Shown here in pieces: positions 27,186 through 36,142 of a stretch of 64,000 nucleotides of DNA. Positions within the stretch are counted from its first letter, which is position 1, and every line of letters starts with the position of its first letter. A program made the position numbers and the translations under genes. The notes under the pieces are model-generated. The model did no database searches. It was not told where the DNA came from and saw only the letters and a program-made list of their open reading frames with translations. The DNA is from VAZQ01 sp963725185 (GTDB lineage: Bacteria > Pseudomonadota > Alphaproteobacteria > Rhizobiales > Xanthobacteraceae): positions 310,001 to 374,000 of the forward strand of contig CAVRXO010000005.1 in the NCBI GenBank assembly GCA_963725185.1, in the 5' to 3' direction.

Positions 27186-28049
27186 TCAATACGGCCGCAC
27201 CGTGCCTTTGACGGTGGTGCGCAGCATCAGCCGGCGCTCGGTCGAGGGGAAGTCGGTGCGCGCGTGGGACGAGCAGCGGTTGTCCCAGAGCAGCAGGTCG
27301 CCGACGCGCCAGACGTGCTCGTAGACGAATTCCGGCTTCTCGGCCTGGTCGAAGACCCGGTCGAGCAGCGGTGCGCTCTCCTCCTGCGGCATGTCGAGGA
27401 TCCCGACCGTCATCAGCCGGTTGACATAGACCGCCTTCCGGCCGGTGTCCTCGTGGGTGCGGAACACCGGATGCATGCATTCGCCGAAGACCTCGGTGCC
27501 CTTGCTGTCGCCTTTCTGGGTGGAGCCGTAGTTGTAATGGTGCAGCGCCTTGCGGCCCTCGAGCCGGTCGCGGATGGCCGGATCGAGCGTGTCGTAGGCC
27601 GCATAGCCGCTGGCGAACAGCGTATTGCCGCCGGCCGAGGGAATCTCGACCGAATAGAGCAGCGTCGCCTTGCTCGGGATCTCGGCATGGATCATGTCGT
27701 GATGGAACATCATCTCGCCGTCGGGCAGCGCGCCGATCGGCTCGCCGTTCTCGCGGATGTTGGAGATCATCATGATGCCGGGCAGGAGCTTGGAGTAACC
27801 CTTGGGAAAATACTTGGCCGGCCGGCTGATCTCGCCGATCTCGCCGAAATAGCCGGTCACCCGCACCAGGTCTTCCTGCGACAGGGTCTGCCCCGGAAAG
27901 ACGATGACCAGATGATCGAGCCAGGCCTGGTAGATCGCCCGGACGGTCTCGTCGTCGGGCTTCTGGCGCAAATCGATGCCGCGCAGCTCAGCGCCGATGT
28001 GCCTGGTCAGAGGAACGACCTCAAAGCGGGTTTTTGTGATCACGTTCAT
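27186..28049 (-). CDS. TauD/TfdA-family 2-oxoglutarate dioxygenase
   Basis: 287 residues. Seen: the iron-binding facial triad as HHDMIH (H-x-D) near the middle and the distal His in NRCSSHARTDFP near the C-terminus, followed by the Arg that would bind 2-oxoglutarate (STERRLMLRTTV). These enzymes hydroxylate small acids such as taurine or chlorophenoxyacetates; the substrate here cannot be told. GGAGG precedes the ATG. It is divergent from the acid-ceramidase-like gene. Confidence 0.9.
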   Translation of the reverse strand: MNVITKTRFEVVPLTRHIGAELRGIDLRQKPDDETVRAIYQAWLDHLVIVFPGQTLSQEDLVRVTGYFGEIGEISRPAKYFPKGYSKLLPGIMMISNIRENGEPIGALPDGEMMFHHDMIHAEIPSKATLLYSVEIPSAGGNTLFASGYAAYDTLDPAIRDRLEGRKALHHYNYGSTQKGDSKGTEVFGECMHPVFRTHEDTGRKAVYVNRLMTVGILDMPQEESAPLLDRVFDQAEKPEFVYEHVWRVGDLLLWDNRCSSHARTDFPSTERRLMLRTTVKGTVRPY

Positions 28050-28376
28050 GGGACCTCCTCCCGCGCTTGATCGCGCTGCTCATCTTGGTCGGCAAACAGG
28101 GACACTAAAGCATTTTGGGGAGAAGTGGAATCCGGTTTTCGGCGGGATCGCGGCGCTGTCATCAGGTTGGCAGGCGGGGGATCGTCGCCAATAGGCGGCG
28201 AGCTCAAGCACGCGGGCGATACAAGAAGTCGGACGAAGCGGCTGTTGCGCGCGCCATCGTCGAACGGGCCGTAGCCATTCTTCAGCCTAAGTGATGTGCC
28301 GTTAAGTGATGCCGGATTAAGTCCTCTGAGAGCTGGTCATTTGAAACTGAATGATCTCTAGAGCGAGTGACCCGAA
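28050..28376. other. Divergent intergenic region with a family-H repeat
   Basis: No gene seen. Around 28,106-28,150 the sequence AAAGCATTTTGGGGAGAAGT followed by GGAATCCGGTTTTCGGCG matches a dispersed alphaproteobacterial repeat type; a relative is at 54,600-54,648. The upstream regions of the dioxygenase gene (minus) and the hydrolase gene (plus) lie here. A direct repeat TAAGTGATG occurs near 28,289-28,310. Confidence 0.5.
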
Positions 28377-29462
28377 ATGAGCCCCGCATCGGCCATTACG
28401 CTTGCCACCATCCCGGTGGTCGAGGTCGCGTCCGGCGGACAGGTCCGGCACGCGGTCGATGACCGTGCCCGCGCGCAGTCGCTGCGCGACGCGTGCCTGG
28501 CCTGGCTGCCGCGCCTGGCGCGGGCGACGTTGCCGGCGCTCGATGCGGTGACCCGGCATTGGCTCGAGCGCTCCGCCTCGCCCTATGTGGCGGAGATCGC
28601 CGCCATCGCGGCGGCGCTCGATTATTCCGGCATCTGGTTCCTCAACGGCTGCTACCAATGGGGATGCACGGCGCTGGTCCGGGAGGAAGACGGGATGCCG
28701 TGGCTGGCGCGCACCCTCGACTGGCCGTTTCCGGGCCTCGGCCGCCATGTCGAGATCGCCCGCATGCGCGGGCCGGCCGGCGCCTTCGACACCGTCACCT
28801 GGCCGGGCTTCGTGGGCGCCTTGACGGCTTGCGCGCCCGGCCGCTTCGCGGCTTGCATCAATCAGGCGCCGTTGCGGCGGCGAACGCGGCATCCCTGGCT
28901 GCGGCCCTGCGACATCGCGCTCAATGCGCTGGCAACCGGACGCATCCGCTTCGTGCCGCCCGACCATCTCCTGCGCGAGGTGTTCGAGACCTGCGGCAGT
29001 TTCGCGCAGGCGCGCCATCGCCTGGAGACCACGCCGGTGGCCCGGCCGGTGATCTATACGCTGGCCGGCTGCCGGACCGGCGAGCGTTGCGTGATCGAGC
29101 GCACCGAGCAGGGCTTCGACAGCCGCGAGGAGGACACCGGCGCGGCCAATGATTGGCTGCGGAGCCGGCCGGCATGGGAGGCGCGGGTATCGAGCCAGGC
29201 CATGTTCACGCGCAGCTACCAGGAGGCGGCCGAGCGCAATCTCAAACGCAAGCAGCAGCTGGCGGCGTGGGCGGGCGAGTTCGCGCGCGGCAACTTTGAT
29301 TGGGTGACGCCACCGGTGCTCAACCCGTTCACCCGGCTCGCGGTCGAGATGTGCCCGGGCCGGGGCGTGCTGCGCGCCGTCGGCTACGAGCTGCTGCCGG
29401 GCAGCGAATTCGCGCAGCCGGTGACGCAGACCTGCGAAGTGACGGCCGCGCTCGCGGCCTGA
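28377..29462 (+). CDS. Acid ceramidase / NAAA-like Ntn hydrolase
   Basis: 361 residues. The segment NGCYQWGCTALVREEDG followed by MPWLARTLDWPFPG carries the autocatalytic Cys (GC|TALV) and the conserved Arg/Asp of the cholylglycine-hydrolase/acid-ceramidase class; INQAPLRRRTRH and the later PVIYTLAGCRTGERCVIERT fit the same fold. Such enzymes cleave amide bonds of N-acyl compounds. No signal peptide is evident. The ATG overlaps a TGA (ATGA). The natural substrate is unknown. Confidence 0.82.
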   Translation: MSPASAITLATIPVVEVASGGQVRHAVDDRARAQSLRDACLAWLPRLARATLPALDAVTRHWLERSASPYVAEIAAIAAALDYSGIWFLNGCYQWGCTALVREEDGMPWLARTLDWPFPGLGRHVEIARMRGPAGAFDTVTWPGFVGALTACAPGRFAACINQAPLRRRTRHPWLRPCDIALNALATGRIRFVPPDHLLREVFETCGSFAQARHRLETTPVARPVIYTLAGCRTGERCVIERTEQGFDSREEDTGAANDWLRSRPAWEARVSSQAMFTRSYQEAAERNLKRKQQLAAWAGEFARGNFDWVTPPVLNPFTRLAVEMCPGRGVLRAVGYELLPGSEFAQPVTQTCEVTAALAA

Positions 29463-29472
29463 AGCGCGGAGA

Positions 29473-29754
29473 TTATTCCGCGGCGACCGGATGGACGCCG
29501 TGCTCGGCTTCGCCCTCCCGCAGCGCCGCCAAAATCTGATCGACCAGCGCGCGCGCGGATTGCGCGCTCAATTCCACGGCGACGCGCTCAAGCCCGCCGT
29601 CCGCCGCATTGATGAAATCGATGCCGAGCGCATGGTCGAGCGGCGCGTGGTAGGGATGATCGAAATAGACATTCGCCGTGTCGATCCGCATCCAGCCGTC
29701 GGGCCCCTTCGCGCTGCCGGTGAGCGCAGCCTTCCTGACGATGTAGGAGCACAT
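29473..29754 (-). CDS. Small conserved hypothetical protein, DUF6295-like
   Basis: 93 residues, MCSYIVRKAALTGSAKGPDG followed by WMRIDTANVYFDHPYHAPLDHALGIDF. The cysteine at position 2 and the HPYHAPLDHA segment are distinctive. It resembles proteins I associate with DUF6295, but that link is from memory. The start at 29,754 (GAGG upstream) is preferred over a longer ORF running into repeats. It converges on the hydrolase gene with 10 bases between stops. Confidence 0.78.
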   Translation of the reverse strand: MCSYIVRKAALTGSAKGPDGWMRIDTANVYFDHPYHAPLDHALGIDFINAADGGLERVAVELSAQSARALVDQILAALREGEAEHGVHPVAAE

Positions 29755-29810
29755 GTCTCGATCCTCTGTTGCTATCGGTGGCGATGTGACTCTGACGCTA
29801 CGCTGGTTCC

Positions 29811-29920
29811 TACTTGTCCCGGCCATAGCGCGTGGAAGACGCGCGTAAACGCGCTAATGAGCCGGGACCGTACAAAACTTCGTGGGTGGTACGGTCCCGG
29901 CTCAAGGCCGGGACAAGTGT
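29811..29920. repeat. Family-C repeat, inverted pair with an inner insertion
   Basis: CTTGTCCCGGCC at the left and GGTACGGTCCCGGCTCAAGG to CCGGGACAAG at the right. The left copy is interrupted by a second small palindrome (GCGCGTGGAAGACGCGCGTAA then ACGCGC) before GAGCCGGGACCGT resumes. A hairpin inside a hairpin suggests one repeat inserted into another. Confidence 0.7.
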
Positions 29921-30020
29921 GGATCGGCCTCATGACGAAAGCGTAGCATAAGCCCGCTGGCCGCGAAAATCCTGGCGCGCGGCCGAGGCCTGCTTGCTTG
30001 GAAATGGAAAGCGCGGGCCG

Positions 30021-30410
30021 CTACGAGCGGCCGCGAAAGCCTTCGCGAATGAGGTCGAGCCGCGACCCCTGCGATCGACTGCCGGCCGCTGTATTCGCAG
30101 CCTTCGCCAGCGCTTCGTCGCAATCCACCCATCCATTGCTCTGGATTCGGCCGGTGGTATTGTCGATGCTGCTCTCGCGACAGAGGTTGCCGGTGGGAGT
30201 GACGATCAGGATGGAGCCGGTCCGCAGGCTCTCGTCGCTTCCCGCAGCGGACCGCGACGTCGGGTCCGGCGATGCTTTGTATCCGTGCGCGACGAAGCCT
30301 GCGGAAACGCATAATGCGAACAGGAATACGCAGGCCAGAAGCGCGCGCGGGCCGTCGCCGGCAGCCTTGGCCGCCGACATTCTTCGCGCACTGATCCTAT
30401 TGACGCGCAT
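30021..30410 (-). CDS. Small membrane-anchored or exported hypothetical protein
   Basis: 129 residues with one N-terminal hydrophobic segment (ALLACVFLFALCVSAGFVA) after a basic leader (MRVNRISARRMSAAKAAG). The C-terminal domain contains GSILIVTPTGNLCRESSIDN and NGWVDCDEAL with two cysteines that may pair. I recall the TPTGNLCRE..IDNTTG pattern as a conserved hypothetical of Bradyrhizobium-type genomes. The function is unknown. Confidence 0.72.
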   Translation of the reverse strand: MRVNRISARRMSAAKAAGDGPRALLACVFLFALCVSAGFVAHGYKASPDPTSRSAAGSDESLRTGSILIVTPTGNLCRESSIDNTTGRIQSNGWVDCDEALAKAANTAAGSRSQGSRLDLIREGFRGRS

Positions 30411-30737
30411 GGAGCTTCGATTTCATTGCCGGTTATCGGATGATGCCGTACCGGCTTGCCTGCCTGTTGCCCGATGGTGGGCGCAAATCACTACGCAAGA
30501 GTTAGCGGAGATGGTAAAGGAACCCTATGGAGGGAGCTTTTTGACGAGCGCAATCCTCGGCTTTGATCACCTGCGGTCACGTTTCGTTTCCCCCCTGGGC
30601 TGGGCGCGGGCCGGTGTGCTAGAGCGCTCGGGAAAGGCGGGAACCGGATCGAACCTTCGGATGCTGGCGATTGGCGGGCGGATGCGCGCTCGGCGCGGCA
30701 GACCGGTTCCCTTCAGCGGATGTGCCGGGCGCCAGCC
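30411..30737. other. Intergenic region, nothing recognised
   Basis: About 330 bases between the divergent small exported protein gene and msrQ. Several short ORFs cross it but none has a domain or a good ribosome-binding site. No repeat family member or clear promoter was identified. Confidence 0.4.
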
Positions 30738-31652
30738 ATGACGTCATCGTTCGAGCTTTGGCGTGATTCGCGCGGCCGCCTGTCCGCGCTTCGCATTGCG
30801 ACGCTCGCCCTCCTGGTCTGGCCGGTCGCGCTGGCGGTCGTGGCCTGGCAGACCGAGATCCGGTTCGAGGCCCGCCCGGTCAACGACCTCATCCACCGCG
30901 CCGGCTTCTGGATGCTCATGTTCGTGCTGCTCTCGCTGGCGATCACGCCGCTGCGGCGGATCGCGCGCTACGGCCAGCTCGTCGACGTGCGCCGCATGAT
31001 CGGGGTGGGCGCCTTCTGCTATGGCGTCGCGCATATCTCGCTCTATGTCGTCGATCAGATGTTCGATCTGGTCACCGTCGCAAGCGAGATCGCGTTGCGG
31101 ATCTATCTCACCATCGGCTTCACCGCCTTGACCGGGCTCGCGGTGCTGGCGGCGACCTCGACCGACGGGATGGTGCGCTCGCTCGGGGGCCTGCGCTGGC
31201 GGCGGCTGCATCAGCTGATCTACTTCATCACCATGCTGGCGCTCGTGCATTTCTTCCAGCAGACCAAGCTTGACGTGAGCGTTCCCACCCTGGTGACGGG
31301 ACTGTTCGTCTGGCTCATGGGCTACCGTCTCATCGCCTGGCGCTGGAAGCGGCCGGGGGAGCTGCCGACCTGGCTGCTGCTGGCACTGAGCGTCGCCGCC
31401 GCGGCCTTGACCTTCGCGGGCGAGGCGATCGGCATCGGGATCGCGTTTCACGTCTCGCCGCTGGTGGTGCTGCAGACGGCGTTCGATATCGACCTCAACA
31501 ATCTCGATATGGTGCGGCCGGGCTGGTACGTGCTGGCGGCCGGTCTCGCCATGGTCCTGCTCGATCTCGTTTGCGCACGCTGGCGCACGCGCCGCCCGCG
31601 CAAGCCGGCGCCCGCAAGAGCGCCGGTCGCGCCGGCACGCGAGACGGTGTGA
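30738..31652 (+). CDS. msrQ: MsrQ-like heme membrane protein (ferric-reductase-like domain)
   Basis: 304 residues, multiple transmembrane segments. Seen: DLIHRAGFWMLMFVLLSLAITPLRR, YGVAHISLYVVDQ and WRRLHQLIYFITMLALVHFFQ, giving the histidines expected to bind b-type heme in YedZ/MsrQ. MsrQ passes electrons to the periplasmic methionine sulfoxide reductase MsrP. The protein is longer than the usual ~200-220 residues because a further pair of hydrophobic segments (TWLLLALSVAAAALTF, WYVLAAGLAMVLLDLV) and a basic proline-rich tail follow. No msrP is in this window. Confidence 0.8.
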   Translation: MTSSFELWRDSRGRLSALRIATLALLVWPVALAVVAWQTEIRFEARPVNDLIHRAGFWMLMFVLLSLAITPLRRIARYGQLVDVRRMIGVGAFCYGVAHISLYVVDQMFDLVTVASEIALRIYLTIGFTALTGLAVLAATSTDGMVRSLGGLRWRRLHQLIYFITMLALVHFFQQTKLDVSVPTLVTGLFVWLMGYRLIAWRWKRPGELPTWLLLALSVAAAALTFAGEAIGIGIAFHVSPLVVLQTAFDIDLNNLDMVRPGWYVLAAGLAMVLLDLVCARWRTRRPRKPAPARAPVAPARETV

Positions 31653-31683
31653 GCCAATCTCCGCAGAAGGCGTGAAAGGTTGC

Positions 31684-31905
31684 GAGGCATCTTTCGCTCA
31701 TTCCCGCGTCCGAGCGCGTGAGGGAATTGCTCCGTCCGCTCATTCCCGCCGACGAGCGTGTGAAGGAATCGCCACATCCGCTCATTCCCGCGGACGCGGG
31801 AAACCAGACTTTGCCAAATTGCAGGGACGTTCAATGGGGGCAAAGTCTGGATCCCCGCGTCCGCGGGGATGAGCGGGTGGAGAAGCTCGTCATTCACACG
31901 CTCCT
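31684..31905. repeat. Tandem family-D repeats
   Basis: Three or four units related to CGCTCATTCCCGCGGACGCG, two of them with altered centres (CGTCCGAGCGCG, CCGACGAGCGTG), and a final inverted copy (GTCTGGATCCCCGCGTCCGC then GGGGATGAGCGGG). It lies between the convergent msrQ and ABC transporter genes. Another copy is at 18,560-18,640. Confidence 0.75.
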
Positions 31906-31941
31906 TCGTGGACACGTGCGAAACAACATCAGAGCCATGCA

Positions 31942-33773
31942 CTAAGCCGGCGCGGTTTCCTTGTTGCGGAACTGTTGCCAGTAGAGGCGCGCGTAGGGGC
32001 CGCCGCGCGCGAGCAGGAGCGCATGCGAGCCGCTCTCGACGATGCGTCCGTTCTCGACCACGAAGATCACGTCGGCCTTGAGGATGGTCGAGAGCCGGTG
32101 CGCGATGACCAGGCTGGTGCGGCCGCGCATCACCACCTCGAGCGCGGACTGGATCATGGCTTCGTTGTGCGAGTCGAGCGAGCTGGTCGCTTCGTCCAGG
32201 ATCAGGATGCGCGGATCCTTGAGCAGGACACGGGCGATCGCCAGCCGTTGCCGCTCGCCGCCGGAGAGCTTGTGGCCGCGCTCGCCGACCATGGTCTGGT
32301 AGCCGGCCGGGAGCGAAGCGATGAATTCGTGGATGTTCGCCGCCTTGGCGGCCGCGATCAGCTCGTCGTCGGTCGCCTCCAGCTTTCCGTAGCGCAGATT
32401 GGCCGCGATCGTGTCGTGGAAGAGGTAGGTTTCCTGGGTCACGATTCCGATGTCGCGCGCAGCGACGCCAAGGTGACGTCGCGCACGTCGATCCCGTCGA
32501 TCAGCACCGCGCCGCGAGCGGGGCTCGTAGAAGCGCGGGACGAGGTTGGTGATCGTCGTCTTGCCGGCGCCCGAGGGGCCGACGAAGGCCACGGTCTGCC
32601 CCGCCGCCACCTTGAAGCTGACGTCCTGCAGCACCGGCCGGGCCGGGTCGTAGGAGAACGTCACCGCCTTGAACTCGATCTCGCCGCGCACGCGCGGCAG
32701 CTCGATCGCGTGTGGCGTTGTCCGGGCCGCCTTCGACCGGCATGTCGAGATAGTCGAAGATGCGCTCGAACACCGCCAGCGCGCTGATGAACTGCACCTG
32801 CACGCCGGCGAGCGCGGAAGCGGGGGTGTAGAGCCGGCCGAAATAGGCGACGAAGGCGACGATCGTTCCGATCGTCAGGCCGCCATGAATGGCGAGCCAC
32901 GCCCCGCCGAGCCACACCAGCGCCGGCCCGACGATCACCATGGCGTTGATCGCGCCGATGAACCAGCGGCCGACCATCGCGAGGCGAATCTCGAGGTCCA
33001 TGAGGCGGGTCGCCGACAGGTAGAAACGCGCCTTCTCGAACGGCTCGCGCACGAACGACTTCATCAGGGTGATGCCGGAGATCGAGAGCGTCTCCTGGGT
33101 GAGGCCCTCGATCTCGTCGCGCCGCTCGCGGGTCTGCTTGCGGATCCGGTACATGCGGCGGCCGACCGGCGAGAGCGGCAGGATCATCAGCGGGATGACC
33201 GCGAGCGCGAGCAGAGCGAGCCGCCAGTCGAGGATGAAGATGGTCACGATGGTGGTCGCCATGGTGGCGACGTTGGTCACGATCGTGACGAACGTCCCGG
33301 TCACGATGTTGTCGATGTTGTCCACGTCGCTGGAGACGCGGTTCATGATCTCGCCGGTCTTGGTATCGGTGAAGAACGACAGCGGCATCCGGTGCAGGTG
33401 CGCGACCATGCTGGTGCGGATGTCGCGCATGATGCCCTCGCCGACCAGCGAGTTGAGGTAGCCTTGATAGACGCCGAGCACGGCGGCAACGAGCGCGGCG
33501 CCGATCATGCCGCCGACGTCGATCAGCGACCGCATGCATCGAGCCCGACGGGATCGCATCGTCGATCAGGTACTTGGTGAACAGCGGCGGCAGCAGGCCG
33601 AGCACGGCGCTCGCCAGAATGCAGGCAAGCGTCATGAGCTCCGCCCGCCAGTAGGGCAGGAAGAACGCGCCGACCCGCGGCCAGTTCACCGGCTTGCGAA
33701 TGTGCGGCCGATCGGGGCTGAACCTGCTCGACCACATCAAACGCCCGGCCGGGCCGCCCATACCCATGCTCAT
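31942..33773 (-). CDS. ABC exporter, fused membrane and ATPase domains (several indels)
   Basis: About 608 residues once four indels are allowed for: a duplicated GCAT at 33,534-33,541, single extra bases near 32,710 and 32,515, and one missing base near 32,455-32,460. The N-terminal half has six transmembrane helices with VSSDVDNIDNIVTG; the C-terminal half is the ATPase with FVGPSGAGKTTITNL (Walker A), KLSGGERQRLAIARVLL (signature) and LILDEATSSLDSH (Walker B). MsbA/LmrA-like homodimeric exporter of lipids or drugs; the substrate is unknown. The inner-membrane location is clear. Confidence 0.88.
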
Positions 33774-33849
33774 CTGTCAGGCTTCTCGCTGTTGCGCTTG
33801 CGGACGCGGCACGCAGGCAGGTGCTGTTGAGCGCACCCTCGGCGATCCG

Positions 33850-35133
33850 TCAAGCCGGGGCGAGATCGCTCGGAGCGCGTGGGCCTGTCTTCGAGCGCGG
33901 CGATTTCGCCTTGGCGCTGGCGGTTTCCGGCATCCAGAGGGCGAAAGCCGCCAGCGCCGAGGCGGCGACGCCGCCGGCGGCGAGAAAGGCGGCGCTGTAG
34001 CCGAAGTTGTCCACGATGATGCCGGCGGCGAGGCCGCTCAGCGAAGCGCCGATCCCCTGCACCGTCGCGACGGCGCCCTGGGCCAGGTTGTAGCGTCCGG
34101 TGCCGCGCATGATGTCGGCGATGACAAGCGGCGTGAGAGCGCCGAATATGCCGGCGCCGATGCCGTCGAGCAGCTGCACGCCGATCAGCCAGACGCTGTC
34201 GTCGGAGAGCGTATAGAGCACCGCGCGCAGCGGCAGGACGGCGAAGCCGGCGAGAAACAACGGCTTGCGGCCCCAGCTGTCGGCGGTCCGCCCGACCAGC
34301 AGCGCGATCGGAAGCATGACCGCCTGGGCGGCCACGATACAAGCCGACATCATGGCGGTCGCCTCCTTGGGATAGGCGGCGGCGAGCTTCTGCCCGACCA
34401 GCGGCAGCAACGCCGCATTGGCGAGATGAAACAGCATGACGCACAGGCCGAAGACGGCCAACGGCCGCGACTTGAACAGGATGCTGTAGCCGGCCGCGCC
34501 GCTCGCGGCCCCGGCCGCGTCGGCCTCGCGGCCGAGGTCGCGCGCCCGCTCGTAATCGATGGCGGCGGCCGGGATCGAAAGCACCGCGCCGGCGGCGAGC
34601 ACGGCGAAGACCGGCACCAGAAGGAACACCGCTCGCTGCGAGAACACGTAGCCGACCGCTGCCGCGACCGCCGCGATGGCGACGTTGCCGGCATGGTCGA
34701 ACGCCGAGTTGCGCCCCATGCGCCTGGCCAACTTCTCGCGCGCGTAGATGCCCAAGGTCAGGGCCGCGATCGCCGGGCCGAAGACGTCACCCACCACGGC
34801 TATCAGGCTGTTGGCGAGGGTGACCGGCCAGAAGGTCGGCCATGCGAAGATGATGACTGCTCCGACGGCCAGCACGGCCAATGCTGCGACGATCACGCCG
34901 CGCTTGCCGCGGACCGCGTCGATGCCGGCACCGATCGGCGTCTGCACGCCGATCGCGAGCAGGCCGCTGATCGTGGTCACCAATCCGACCTCGGATTGGC
35001 TCCAGTGCTGCTGGGTGACTAGGAATACGTTGAGATATGGCCCGAGCGCGCCGCGCACGTCGGCAAGCAGGAAGTTGAGGGCGTCGAGCGAGAGCGGATT
35101 GAAGCGCCGGCTCGCGTCGGATTTCACAGCCAT
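33850..35133 (-). CDS. Major facilitator superfamily transporter
   Basis: 427 residues with about twelve hydrophobic segments. Seen: an N-terminal ALNFLLADVRGALGPYLNVF segment, the loop GAGIDAVRGKRGVIVAA typical of MFS motif A, and a second half with VGRTADSWGRKPLFLAGF. Resembles the MFS group found beside small stress proteins in Rhizobiales; the substrate is not predictable. The start at 35,133 (MAVKSDASRRFNP) is preferred to the 19-residue longer ORF. It is transcribed toward the ABC exporter. Confidence 0.88.
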   Translation of the reverse strand: MAVKSDASRRFNPLSLDALNFLLADVRGALGPYLNVFLVTQQHWSQSEVGLVTTISGLLAIGVQTPIGAGIDAVRGKRGVIVAALAVLAVGAVIIFAWPTFWPVTLANSLIAVVGDVFGPAIAALTLGIYAREKLARRMGRNSAFDHAGNVAIAAVAAAVGYVFSQRAVFLLVPVFAVLAAGAVLSIPAAAIDYERARDLGREADAAGAASGAAGYSILFKSRPLAVFGLCVMLFHLANAALLPLVGQKLAAAYPKEATAMMSACIVAAQAVMLPIALLVGRTADSWGRKPLFLAGFAVLPLRAVLYTLSDDSVWLIGVQLLDGIGAGIFGALTPLVIADIMRGTGRYNLAQGAVATVQGIGASLSGLAAGIIVDNFGYSAAFLAAGGVAASALAAFALWMPETASAKAKSPRSKTGPRAPSDLAPA

Positions 35134-35400
35134 GGCCAGAGCGTCCCGAGCGCCAGGGTGATGCCCGGTGCCATCCGGACGTCCGGTCACAAACGGCTCG
35201 AACAGCCGCTCCGTTATGCCCGGGGGATCCCCAGGCCTGTGTCGCTAACGCGCAGGTAGATGCGCTGGTTCGGTTGCCATGCGGAAAGAGCAATCGAACT
35301 CTTGCAAGCCTGCGGCAACCGAAGAAAGGCTTCGGCATCGTCCGAGCGCCGCCGACCTCCTATAAAAGAACGGGAACGGAGGTACTCGGATAGGCGCTGG

Positions 35401-35697
35401 CTACAGCAACAGGTCGTTGAACTCCGGGTGCTTGGCCATGTAGGCGGACACGAAGGGGCACTTCGGCACCACCTTGAGCCCCCGCGCGCGGGCGGCTTCG
35501 AGCGCGCTCCGCACCAAATTCGAACCGATCCCGTGCCCCCACAGCTCCGTGGGCACCTCGGTGTGAGTGAAGGTGATCACGCCCGGGACCAGCTGATAAT
35601 AGGCCACCGCCATGCCGCCATCGAGGTCGAGCTCGAACCGATGCAGGGCGGGATTGTCGCGAACGGTGGCGGGCACGCGGGTCTCCAAGCTGATCAT
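35401..35697 (-). CDS. Short GNAT-type N-acetyltransferase (YjdJ-like)
   Basis: 98 residues. HTEVPTELWGHGIGSNLVR contains the acetyl-CoA pyrophosphate loop (G-H-G-I-G), followed by ARARGLKVVPKCPFVSAYM and HPEFNDLLL, the signature of the minimal one-domain GNAT proteins of the YjdJ type. The start MISLETRVPATVRDNP is chosen; the longer ORF runs back into the neighbouring gene. It ends 200 bases from the MFS promoter region. Confidence 0.87.
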   Translation of the reverse strand: MISLETRVPATVRDNPALHRFELDLDGGMAVAYYQLVPGVITFTHTEVPTELWGHGIGSNLVRSALEAARARGLKVVPKCPFVSAYMAKHPEFNDLLL

Positions 35698-35731
35698 GCG
35701 GCGAAGCGGGAGCGCTCCGCCGAGGCGTCGT

Positions 35732-36133
35732 TCAGGCGGCGGTCGCCGCCTTGGCGGCGGCCGCAAGACCGCCCGCGATGGTCTGCACGGCCGCCGCGCT
35801 TGCCGCTCCCAGACCGTGGCGTTGCGCGATCCATGCCGCATCGTTGTAGGTGAGCCAGACCTTGTGGTCGGCATCCTCCCAGGCCAAGGCCTTCAACGGC
35901 AGGTCGATACCAGCGGTCTGGCGATCCTGAATCAGCGGCGTGCCGCCCTTGGCGTGCCCGAACAGCACCAGCTCGGTCGGTCGCAACGGCAGGCCGACCT
36001 TGGCAGCACCGTCGGCGTGATCGATGCGGGCGAACACCATCAGCCCGTGGGAGGTCGCGAACGAAACCAGCCGCTCGACGGTCTCGCGCACGGAAAAATT
36101 GCTCGGAATTGTGATCAGGCCGTTGTCCGCCAT
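35732..36133 (-). CDS. DUF302 domain protein
   Basis: 133 residues: GLITIPSNFSVRETVERLVS, GLMVFARIDHADGAAKVGLP, PTELVLFGHAKGGTPLIQ and DLPLKALAWEDADHKVWLTYND match the DUF302 fold throughout. The Ala-rich C-terminus is an extension. The fold is widespread, and sulfur or redox roles have been proposed. It sits 34 bases from the GNAT gene and 9 from the MBL-fold gene, so the three probably form one transcript. Confidence 0.9.
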   Translation of the reverse strand: MADNGLITIPSNFSVRETVERLVSFATSHGLMVFARIDHADGAAKVGLPLRPTELVLFGHAKGGTPLIQDRQTAGIDLPLKALAWEDADHKVWLTYNDAAWIAQRHGLGAASAAAVQTIAGGLAAAAKAATAA

Positions 36134-36142
36134 GGATCTTCT

